Shown one piece after another: positions 1 to 4,287 of a stretch of DNA of 5,737 nucleotides. The position numbers and the translations under genes are program-made. This DNA is from an uncultured Planctomycetota bacterium. Lineage in GTDB: Bacteria > Planctomycetota > Phycisphaerae > Sedimentisphaerales > Anaerobacaceae. Below the pieces are notes generated by a model. It was given only the letters and a program-made list of their open reading frames with translations. It did not search any database and was not told where the DNA came from. Numbering within the stretch: the stretch's first letter is position 1; every line of letters starts with the position of its first letter. Location: NCBI GenBank assembly GCA_903927855.1, contig CAIYOL010000095.1, forward strand, positions 1 to 5,737, in the 5' to 3' direction.

Positions 1-99
1 AGCTCTATGGTTTGCTGGAAAGTTTGTTTACCTCTTGTCCCATGGTAAATTTGCCGACCGCGAAACAATTAAAGAAGTAAAAACTGCTGAAATGTGCGC
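1..99. other. Unresolved left edge, no supportable gene
   Basis: Two plus-strand frames are open to the left edge. One ends at a stop at 84-86 and would give a C-terminus finishing in PTAKQLKK. The other stays open to 238, but it runs straight through the minus-strand terminator hairpin at 108-131. Neither has a recognisable motif and no start lies in the window for the first. A real gene tail could end at 86, but the sequence does not decide this. Confidence 0.2.
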
Positions 100-131
100 A
101 AAAAAAGGGAGCCGCCTCCTCCGACGGCTCC
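100..131 (-). terminator. Rho-independent terminator, minus strand
   Basis: Read on the minus strand, GGAGCCG (131-125) pairs perfectly with CGGCTCC (114-108) across a 10-nt loop. It is followed at once by CC and then seven T (106-100). This is a textbook intrinsic terminator. The nearest minus-strand gene stop is 320 nt upstream (the TolC gene, stop at 452), and a separate promoter lies between them, so it most simply ends the short transcript starting near 292. Read-through from the TolC gene could also stop here. Confidence 0.75.
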
Positions 132-292
132 ATCATCGGAAAACAAAACCGGTTTTATCTGTCTTTGTACTTAACACCGATTTTGATGAGCAAAAGGTCG
201 GGCGGCAGTTCCTCATTCTTTCTCGTTTTGGCAGTTAGGATACCTCGCCCGCATCAATTGCCTAAGTCCAAGCAGCCAACATCCTAATTTAT
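100..292 (-). ncRNA. Candidate small structured RNA (about 190 nt)
   Basis: A promoter at 299-327 predicts a start near 292 on the minus strand, and the terminator at 131-100 predicts the end. Between them no frame has a start codon with a ribosome-binding site and useful length. The RNA would fold into discrete stems. TTAGGAT (287-281) pairs with ATCCTAA (241-235), beginning about five bases from the predicted 5' end. A nine-pair stem with a three-base bulge joins GATG/CCGAT (188-177) to ATCGG/CATC (139-131) and encloses the 12-nt palindrome AAAACCGGTTTT (145-156). The terminator stem follows. I do not recognise it as 6S, SRP, tmRNA or a known riboswitch. The alternative is a very short peptide gene: a frame ending in LLIKIGVKYKDR is open for about 30 codons but has no start codon. 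Promoter and terminator are visible; the RNA function is inference. Confidence 0.45.
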
Positions 293-295
293 ATT

Positions 296-311
296 ACTAC
301 TATATAGTAGT
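296..311. promoter_or_regulatory. 16-bp perfect palindrome over the -10 box, possible operator
   Basis: ACTACTATATAGTAGT is a perfect 16-bp inverted repeat that covers the whole -10 hexamer of the promoter at 299-327. A dimeric repressor bound here would block RNA polymerase. The TACTA/TAGTA arms are reminiscent of operators of BlaI/MecI/CopY-type winged-helix repressors, but this is only a resemblance and no such repressor gene is in the window. Confidence 0.35.
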
Positions 312-327
312 TGTTCCTGTTAGTCAA
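299..327 (-). promoter_or_regulatory. Sigma-70-type promoter for the 100-292 unit
   Basis: On the minus strand TTGACT (327-322) and TATAGT (304-299) are separated by exactly 17 bp. The bases upstream of the -35 box are A/T-rich with A-runs, like an UP element. The predicted start is near 292. It lies between the TolC stop and the terminator at 131-100 and so defines an independent short transcript. Confidence 0.65.
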
Positions 328-451
328 TGTTTTTTTGATTTTTCCGAAGAATTTTTATCACCTGACTCTGCAATACTGAATGCAGTGTGAAAAAAAATAT
401 CAAGATGTGCTTTTGCAATGAGTTCCGCTAAACAAGAGCGAATTGGTCTTA

Positions 452-2080
452 CTATTGTTGTACCCACATTCCATCAGGCCTGACCTGTAGAACACCAATA
501 TCTCGGAAAAAGCTTAATTTCGCGATCGCATGGTCCACCAAAGCGGCTGTAAGATTGTTTTGCGCTTGCAGCAGAGCATCCTGTGAATCAAGCAAATCAC
601 GGGTGGTTAGTCTCCCGGCTTCGAGTAACAGTGTAGTGCTCTCAACTCGCTTCTGCGCTAAATCCAGGCTGTTTTTCTGGATGCTGTAGCTTTCCGCTGC
701 CTGCTCAAGATTGCGATATGCATTGCGCACATCCAGTTTAACTGTGTCTGCATCATTCTCATATTGTCGCTGCTGCTGCGTCAGGGCTATCAGCGCTTCG
801 CGATACGCATTGCGTTCTTTTTTCCGGTCTAAAGGTAAGTCGGCTTCAAAACCCAATCCGTAAGTGCCGCGGTGGAATTGTAACCTGCTGTAATCAGTCG
901 GAGGGGTTGACCCAACGCTCATACTGCCGACCAGGTTCAAATCGGCGCCGAGACCATTCTCTGCCACCATAACTTTACGCAACGCATCATCAATCATATC
1001 CATGCTGGTAGCTAAGTCCAATCGCTCAAGCAGCGCCGTTTCAATTGCCGCATCTGCTGAATAATCGGGCTGGTTTACGCCGACCTCCTTCAACGCTTTT
1101 AACTCATTCTGGTCGAGTTCCACGTTGGCGTCGGTCGGCAAAGCCAATTCTATCTTGAAAGTATCAAGCCCCTGCTGGTAATTTTGCTGGGCCCGCACGT
1201 ACCTATCCATAGCATCCAGTTCACTCTGTTTCGCTTGGTCAACCTCAAAGCGATTTACACGACCGGCATCGGCCTGCATTTCCAGACGCTGTCTCGATTC
1301 AACCCGCAGTTTGTAGTTGTTTTCGGCGTTTGCTACCGCATCTCTTTGTTGCAAAACACGATAATAAGCGTCTACGATTGAAACCACGAACTTCTGGCGA
1401 TAACGGTTGAACGTGCGTATCTGATACAAAACGTTCCGCTCAGCCTGAGTCAGGTTTTCTTGGGCTATTTTTCGATCGGCGCCACGCAATAACGGCTGGC
1501 TTATGTTGGCGGTCAGAACCGAACCAAGTGAAGCCCGTGGGTCGCCGGTAAGAAACCGTGCCCAATCGAGTGCGATATCGACACTAACTATCGCTCCATC
1601 AGCTAATACCTGGTTAAAACCCAGGTCTGCATTGTAGGACAGCTCTTCTTCATCATCATCTCCGGGGGCGCTGCTGTTGCTATGGCCCCTCGTGTACTTG
1701 GGGTCAAAAGTGCCAAACCACTGCATTGCGAACTGATGCCGTTCGAGAGTTAAATCAAGAGCCGTCAGGTAAAGGTCTTCTTTTTGCTTTTGATAGTCAC
1801 GATTATGTGCGGTGGCTATAGCGGCCGCCCGCGCAAGACTTATAACACCGGTCGACGGCACTTCAACCTGCACGTCATTCGGCGATGGCGTGACGTCACT
1901 GATTGTGTAATTTACCTTTTGGCCAAAGTCGCCTTTCCATTTTTTGTCGATAATCTTATAAACTTCTTTATCGGCGTCGGCTTTATAGTGCTTAGGACTG
2001 CACGCACCGACCATACCAAAGATAATAGCGGCGCACAGCCCGCAACAAAACAGCGTCACCGGCCTAAAATTACGGAACAT
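452..2080 (-). CDS. TolC-family outer-membrane efflux lipoprotein
   Basis: Trimeric outer-membrane channel of the OEP/TolC family, the exit duct of a tripartite efflux or type I export system. From the chosen ATG (2080) it is 542 aa. A signal peptide with two early arginines and a hydrophobic core ends in a lipobox V-G-A-C with Cys27 and Ser at +2, indicating an outer-membrane lipoprotein. The first OEP repeat runs from about residue 80 to 310, the second from about 343 to 528, both rich in long alanine/glutamine coiled-coil helices; the C-terminal helix has the typical L-L-D-S-Q-D-A-L-L-Q-A-Q-N-N-L pattern. An acidic stretch DDDEEE (about 141-146) lies in a predicted outer loop. The start at 2080 has GGAG and AAGGGG just upstream; an ATG at 2095 is also possible. 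The longest frame (to 2170) begins upstream of the extended -10 promoter at 2138-2146 and is unlikely. No adaptor (HlyD/RND-MFP) or pump gene is adjacent, so the substrate is unknown. No clear terminator follows the stop before the promoter at 299-327. Confidence 0.93.
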   Translation of the reverse strand: MFRNFRPVTLFCCGLCAAIIFGMVGACSPKHYKADADKEVYKIIDKKWKGDFGQKVNYTISDVTPSPNDVQVEVPSTGVISLARAAAIATAHNRDYQKQKEDLYLTALDLTLERHQFAMQWFGTFDPKYTRGHSNSSAPGDDDEEELSYNADLGFNQVLADGAIVSVDIALDWARFLTGDPRASLGSVLTANISQPLLRGADRKIAQENLTQAERNVLYQIRTFNRYRQKFVVSIVDAYYRVLQQRDAVANAENNYKLRVESRQRLEMQADAGRVNRFEVDQAKQSELDAMDRYVRAQQNYQQGLDTFKIELALPTDANVELDQNELKALKEVGVNQPDYSADAAIETALLERLDLATSMDMIDDALRKVMVAENGLGADLNLVGSMSVGSTPPTDYSRLQFHRGTYGLGFEADLPLDRKKERNAYREALIALTQQQRQYENDADTVKLDVRNAYRNLEQAAESYSIQKNSLDLAQKRVESTTLLLEAGRLTTRDLLDSQDALLQAQNNLTAALVDHAIAKLSFFRDIGVLQVRPDGMWVQQ

Positions 2081-2137
2081 AAGCCCCTTCTCCATTGAAG
2101 TCCCCACTTTGTGCACTCCATCGCCTGTATCTATATC

Positions 2138-2146
2138 ATTATACCA
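2138..2146 (-). promoter_or_regulatory. Extended -10 promoter of the TolC gene
   Basis: On the minus strand TGG directly precedes a perfect TATAAT (2143-2138), giving an extended -10 element TGnTATAAT. The expected -35 region is only T-rich, which extended -10 promoters tolerate. The start would be near 2131, leaving a leader of about 50 nt to the ATG at 2080. An inverted repeat ATAAC-N2-GTTAT (2146-2157) sits in the spacer and could bind a regulator. Confidence 0.6.
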
Positions 2147-2176
2147 TAACAGGTTATAGAAAAAAAGCAAAAAACT

Positions 2177-2210
2177 ACCCCCCTTCTGTCTCCGACAGAA
2201 GACACTGGGG
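2177..2210. repeat. GTC-NNN-GAC hairpin with C/G-tract arms
   Basis: CTTCTGTC (2183-2190) and GACAGAAG (2194-2201) form a perfect 8-bp stem around a 3-nt loop, with a C-tract before it and GGGG after. Read on the minus strand it is followed within a few bases by TTTTTT and TTTTTTT, so it could act as a terminator just upstream of the TolC promoter. No minus-strand gene upstream would need it. Its core and flanks resemble the hairpin at 2401-2436, so both may belong to one small dispersed palindromic repeat family. Confidence 0.5.
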
Positions 2211-2256
2211 CCTAGGCTTCGATAAAACCCTTAAATGCAATAAGTTACGTGTCAAA

Positions 2257-2281
2257 AGGCGCACCGAAACCGCCTGTTTTT
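2257..2281 (+). terminator. Weak terminator-like hairpin in the divergent spacer
   Basis: AGGCG (2257-2261) pairs with CGCCT (2271-2275) over a 9-nt loop, followed by G and TTTTT on the plus strand. Read on the minus strand the same stem ends in TTTT. The stem is short and no gene upstream on either strand clearly needs it, so it may be chance. Confidence 0.25.
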
Positions 2282-2347
2282 ATATCTGTTTAGACGTTTA
2301 CGACGGTAAAAATGTTGCAAAAAAATCCCAAATATCGAGGGTGTTTA

Positions 2348-2376
2348 TTGTAAAAGATGCCGATTGGCAGTAAAAT
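2348..2376 (+). promoter_or_regulatory. Promoter of tRNA-Cys
   Basis: TTGTAA (2348-2353) and TAAAAT (2371-2376) are separated by 17 bp. The predicted start is near 2383, about 57 nt before the mature tRNA, so the primary transcript would carry the hairpin at 2401-2436 as a 5' leader removed by RNase P. Confidence 0.55.
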
Positions 2377-2400
2377 AAGCGGGATTTTAAGGTTGCTTGC

Positions 2401-2436
2401 ACCCCCTTGCCTGCTGTCGCAGACAGCAAAGGGGGT
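2401..2436. repeat. Bipartite GTC-GCA-GAC hairpin abutting tRNA-Cys
   Basis: ACCCCCTT (2401-2408) pairs perfectly with AAGGGGGT (2429-2436), and inside it TGCTGTC (2412-2418) pairs with GACAGCA (2422-2428) around the loop GCA. The only flaw is a 3-nt bulge (2409-2411). It ends three bases before the tRNA 5' end. No T-tract follows, so it is not an intrinsic terminator. It resembles the hairpin at 2177-2210 in its C/G-tract arms and GTC-NNN-GAC tip. Confidence 0.6.
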
Positions 2437-2439
2437 TAC

Positions 2440-2513
2440 GGCGGCGTACCCAAGCGGCCTAAGGGGACGGTTTGCAAAACCGTTATCCGTGGGTTCGAAT
2501 CCCACCGCCGCCT
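2440..2513 (+). tRNA. tRNA-Cys (anticodon GCA)
   Basis: All cloverleaf parts are visible. The acceptor GGCGGCG (2440-2446) pairs with CGCCGCC (2506-2512). The anticodon stem ACGGT/ACCGT (2467-2471, 2479-2483) encloses TTGCAAA with anticodon GCA at 2474-2476. A 5-nt variable loop follows, and the T arm GTGGG-TTCGAAT-CCCAC is at 2489-2505. The discriminator base is T at 2513; U73 is a known identity element for cysteinyl-tRNA synthetase and supports the call. The D arm is short-stemmed with a roomy loop (CCC...GGG). CCA is not encoded. It has its own promoter at 2348-2376, and no clear terminator follows. Confidence 0.96.
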
Positions 2514-2661
2514 GTTGTGCAATTTAGGGGATTTGGGCAAGAAGGAACAGAACCAAACGCGCACCCGCTTTCGACATCGACAACACTTCAACGGACAAGT
2601 TTCACGGGGTAAAGGTGGGCAAGTTTAAAAAGATGGCTGGGTCTCCGCCAACAATATGCGG

Positions 2662-2705
2662 ATATCTGCCCCGTTCGACTCCTTCGACAGGCTCAGGACA
2701 GATAT
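2662..2705. repeat. Dispersed TTCGAC/GCTCAGGAC-type palindromic repeat
   Basis: ATATCTG (2662-2668) and CAGATAT (2699-2705) are perfect 7-bp inverted arms around a core containing TTCGAC twice and CTTCGACAGGCTCAGGAC. Sequences of the form TTCGAC-N3-TTCGACAGGCTCAGGAC recur as short interspersed repeats in many unrelated bacterial genomes and often create spurious STPSTGSGQ-like peptides. That generality is from memory; here only one full copy is seen. Confidence 0.6.
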
Positions 2706-2804
2706 ACTCAGGGTTAAAAGCCTCGCTTCGAGAGACGGATTTTTCTTCAAAAAATCTTTTGACAATCCAATTTGACCCTGTTAGTTTATATGAGTTGTGT
2801 TGAG

Positions 2805-2833
2805 CACCGGTCGAGGAACCATTTTGACCGGTG
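2805..2833. repeat. 8-bp inverted repeat hairpin
   Basis: CACCGGTC (2805-2812) and GACCGGTG (2826-2833) pair perfectly across a 13-nt loop. No T-tract follows on either strand, so it is not a standard terminator. It could be an operator or a leader stem for the small ORF and HEAT-repeat gene downstream. Confidence 0.4.
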
Positions 2834-2897
2834 AAATAGTATAGTAAGTCAAAAGGAATCTGGCTTTTCGGAGGAGGACAAAGTAAGGATGTAAAAA

Positions 2898-3032
2898 ATG
2901 GGGCGATTGGGGGAGTATCGGGAAATGAATCCCCTGCCCTATTTGTCAGGCAAAGGATTGTCGAGTTGCTTCGCAGCTACATACGGGGAAAACAAAAGGG
3001 TTTCAGAAGCTCACCTGTGCCTGCCGATATAA
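2898..3032 (+). CDS. Possible 44-aa small protein, unknown
   Basis: An ATG at 2898 preceded by AAGGA with 8-nt spacing opens a 44-codon frame ending at TAA 3030-3032, 20 bp before the HEAT-repeat gene on the same strand. The product starts MGRLGEYREMNPLPYLSG and ends in EAHLCLPI. It has no signal peptide, membrane helix or motif that I recognise. The position and binding site suggest a leader ORF or small gene co-transcribed with the next one, but a frame of this length arises easily by chance. Confidence 0.3.
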   Translation: MGRLGEYREMNPLPYLSGKGLSSCFAATYGENKRVSEAHLCLPI

Positions 3033-3052
3033 TCTAATTAGTGGGTGGTCTT

Positions 3053-3532
3053 ATGATATTAGAAAAAAGAAAACCTTCCGGACGGGAAAAAGATGAAGAG
3101 GCTATAAAGCTTCTCGAACAGCTAAGAGAAAAATTATACGTAGATGATATTTCAGCAGCTCGGCGTGCAGCTTTTAATTTGTCGTGGAAACAGGAAGACG
3201 GATTAGACATTCTAAAGGAAGCTTTGTTTAATAATTCCCCGAGGACAGCAAAAATTGCAGCAGTCTACGGCCTGAGGAATATGCAAGGCAGGATGAAGAA
3301 ACCGGCCTTTGCCCTTTTAGAGCAAGGCCTGAAACATCATAAAGCTGACATTAGAAACGCGTGTAATCATGCTTTATCACTGATGAACCAGGGGCCGCGG
3401 GAAAAATCTCCTTCAGAAAGGCCGCCAAAATCAGGAAGGCTTGAAATCCGGGAGGTCCGAGGGAGAAGAAGAACTGTGGGCCAGATTCGCACAAGGGGTA
3501 TGCACGAACGAAACCACCGAAGCCGAAGGTAA
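3053..3532 (+). CDS. HEAT-repeat protein with basic C-terminal tail
   Basis: The 159-aa protein starts at ATG 3053, with GGGTGG a few bases upstream acting as ribosome-binding site; a GTG at 3041 in frame is less likely because it would overlap that site. Residues about 12-30 form a charged helix. From about 33 to 111 there are paired amphipathic helices (A-R-R-A-A-F-N-L, I-L-K-E-A-L, T-A-K-I-A-A-V-Y-G-L, A-F-A-L-L-E-Q-G-L, I-R-N-A-C-N-H-A-L) typical of two to three HEAT/armadillo-like repeats, a protein-binding scaffold. Residues 112-159 form a low-complexity tail very rich in Arg and Lys ending HRSRR, suited to nucleic acid or acidic-partner binding. There is no signal peptide, so it is cytoplasmic. 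Short HEAT proteins of this build are frequent in Planctomycetota; the exact role is unknown. It may form a unit with the 44-codon ORF just upstream. Confidence 0.85.
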   Translation: MILEKRKPSGREKDEEAIKLLEQLREKLYVDDISAARRAAFNLSWKQEDGLDILKEALFNNSPRTAKIAAVYGLRNMQGRMKKPAFALLEQGLKHHKADIRNACNHALSLMNQGPREKSPSERPPKSGRLEIREVRGRRRTVGQIRTRGMHERNHRSRR

Positions 3533-3539
3533 TATTTCT

Positions 3540-3561
3540 GCTTAGTAATTGAATGCTAAGC
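3540..3561 (+). terminator. Weak hairpin after the HEAT-repeat gene
   Basis: GCTTAG (3540-3545) pairs with CTAAGC (3556-3561) across a 10-nt loop, starting 8 bp after the HEAT stop codon. The following sequence (CATAAATTG) lacks a T-tract, so it is at most a weak terminator or an RNA 3'-end stabiliser. Confidence 0.3.
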
Positions 3562-3632
3562 CATAAATTGTCACTGCATATTAATCCTGCAGCCTACCGG
3601 CGGTGAAACCAATAAAGTCCGGAAAAATCAAT

Positions 3633-3692
3633 AAAAAAGAGGAGACGGTGACCCCCCCATGTATTTTGACTTGGCTGGCCAGCACGTCTCCT
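3633..3692 (-). terminator. Minus-strand terminator with long stem
   Basis: On the minus strand AGGAGACG (3692-3685) pairs with CGTCTCCT (3647-3640). Further in, TGGCC can pair with GGTCA (one G-T wobble), and then CC with GG. The stem is followed by C and six T (3638-3633) and more T-rich sequence. It fits an intrinsic terminator with a large internal loop. No minus-strand gene stops just upstream; the promoter at 3780-3808 is the natural source of a transcript ending here. Confidence 0.5.
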
Positions 3693-3773
3693 AAGAAGAA
3701 GAGGAGTATAAGGCTCTTCAAAAGCTGTTCGGAGACATAAATTCTTGGTTGTACGCACCCACTATTTTGTTCT
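3633..3773 (-). ncRNA. Candidate small RNA (about 140 nt)
   Basis: A promoter at 3780-3808 predicts a start near 3773, and the terminator at 3692-3633 an end about 140 nt later. The RNA would contain a 6-bp hairpin GAAGAG/CTCTTC (3719-3714 with 3703-3698) and then the long terminator stem. An in-frame hydrophobic peptide (LLKSLILLFFLGDVLAS) can be read from a TTG near 3722, but it has no ribosome-binding site and its frame runs through the terminator, so I favour a non-coding RNA. I recognise no known RNA family. Confidence 0.4.
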
Positions 3774-3779
3774 GTGTAA

Positions 3780-3808
3780 AGTATAATACATTTATACGGT
3801 GATGGCAA
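3780..3808 (-). promoter_or_regulatory. Sigma-70-type promoter for the 3633-3773 unit
   Basis: On the minus strand TTGCCA (3808-3803) and TATACT (3785-3780) are separated by exactly 17 bp. It lies 50 bp after the stop of the small membrane protein gene, so it could also continue transcription of that region. Confidence 0.6.
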
Positions 3809-3857
3809 GAAGGAAAAACAAGAATTTATCTTTTTGAGAAATGGCACAGCCTTGAGG

Positions 3858-4031
3858 TCACGGCCCTGTTAACCTTAACACGACCAAGATACCCAAAAGA
3901 CTGAGCACGAGCAATGCGGCTCTCAATATTCGCATAAGCTGTGTTCTGGGCTCTACAACCCGCCATATAAAGGCCCAAAGTACTGCGATTAGTCCCATCC
4001 GTAGGAGAAACAATAAGAATTGCCTAAACAC
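3858..4031 (-). CDS. Small two-helix membrane protein, possibly leaderless
   Basis: The frame encodes two predicted transmembrane helices (about residues 5-23 and 34-54) joined by a short basic loop, V-E-P-R-T-Q-L-M-R, and ends in VLRLTGP. There are no catalytic motifs and the function is unknown. The start is the issue. The longest frame begins with a TTG at 4067 that is itself the -35 box of a good promoter, and an ATG at 4049 lies in the spacer. The first in-frame start at or after the predicted transcription start (about 4031) is GTG 4031, giving 57 aa and a leaderless message; an ATG at 3998 with only ACGG before it would give 46 aa and cut into the first helix. The N-terminal RQ before the first helix and RILR before the second would allow a hairpin topology in the inner membrane. 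Confidence 0.6.
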   Translation of the reverse strand: MFRQFLLFLLRMGLIAVLWAFIWRVVEPRTQLMRILRAALLVLSLLGILVVLRLTGP

Positions 4032-4037
4032 AAACGT

Positions 4038-4067
4038 ATTATAGACCATTTTAACATAAAAGGTCAA
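4038..4067 (-). promoter_or_regulatory. Promoter of the small membrane protein gene
   Basis: On the minus strand TTGACC (4067-4062) and a perfect TATAAT (4043-4038) are separated by 18 bp. The predicted start is near 4031, coinciding with an in-frame GTG. Confidence 0.6.
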
Positions 4068-4093
4068 GTCGAAATTGCCTATTTCAACAAGAA

Positions 4094-4123
4094 GCCTTTT
4101 TCAATACTGAAAAGGCGGTTTTT
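4094..4123 (+). terminator. Rho-independent terminator, plus strand
   Basis: GCCTTTT (4094-4100) pairs perfectly with AAAAGGC (4110-4116) over a 9-nt loop, followed by GG and TTTTT (4119-4123). The nearest plus-strand gene, the HEAT protein, ends 560 bp upstream, and a minus-strand gene lies between. It may stop read-through, insulate the 4288 gene, or end an unrecognised plus-strand transcript. Confidence 0.6.
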
Positions 4124-4274
4124 GTGACGTGGTAATGGTTGAAAATTCAAACAACAGATTTTTTGCGTGAACAACATTTCCGAGCATTTTAGGCATAAAT
4201 ACTAAAGTAATCTGAAAACATTCGCCGAAAGAAAATCAGGATGTCCAATAATTTCTTTATTTTAACACTCAATT

Positions 4275-4280
4275 AGGAGA
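4275..4280 (+). promoter_or_regulatory. Strong Shine-Dalgarno of the 78-aa protein
   Basis: AGGAGA lies 7 nt before ATG 4288 and fixes that start. The 150 bp upstream, back to the terminator at 4094-4123, is A/T-rich and must hold the promoter, but I find no well-spaced -35/-10 pair. A TTGAA-N2-TTCAA inverted repeat is at 4139-4150. Confidence 0.7.
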
Positions 4281-4287
4281 TTCAAGA

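Larger units (their letters stand above)
2514..2897. other. Gene-poor spacer with two inverted repeats
   Basis: No frame here looks coding. Apparent ORFs are read-through of the tRNA or translations of the palindromic repeat (peptide RSTPSTGSGQ). The stretch holds the repeat at 2662-2705, a TTGACA at 2759-2764 and a TTGACC 13 bp further on without convincing -10 boxes, the inverted repeat at 2805-2833, and a very strong Shine-Dalgarno-like GGAGGAGG at 2870-2877. That last element is followed by ATG immediately stopped by TAA (2889-2894). Confidence 0.5.

Noticed and set aside
35..238. Plus-strand 67-aa frame near the left edge
   Set aside because: It runs through the minus-strand terminator hairpin and the structured RNA, with a biased basic composition and no ribosome-binding site or motif.
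1184..2098. Plus-strand frames of 65 and 104 aa inside the TolC gene
   Set aside because: They are antisense shadows of the well-supported TolC coding frame.
2081..2170. N-terminal extension of the TolC protein to an ATG at 2170
   Set aside because: It would place the start upstream of the extended -10 promoter at 2138-2146 and ahead of a complete lipoprotein signal peptide beginning at 2080.
2290..2505. Minus-strand 71-aa frame containing a GFEPTDNGFANRPLRPLGYA-like peptide
   Set aside because: It is the antisense translation of tRNA-Cys, a common annotation artefact.
2407..2628. Plus-strand 73-aa frame
   Set aside because: It is the sense translation of the tRNA and its leader hairpin.
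2615..2803. Plus-strand 62-aa frame with RSTPSTGSGQ
   Set aside because: The peptide is the translation of the dispersed palindromic repeat at 2662-2705; no ribosome-binding site or other coding sign.
3581..3847. Minus-strand 88-aa frame
   Set aside because: It spans a promoter, an internal hairpin and a terminator on the same strand, and the sequence has no coherent domain. Its signal-peptide-like segment remains a minor alternative for the small RNA unit.
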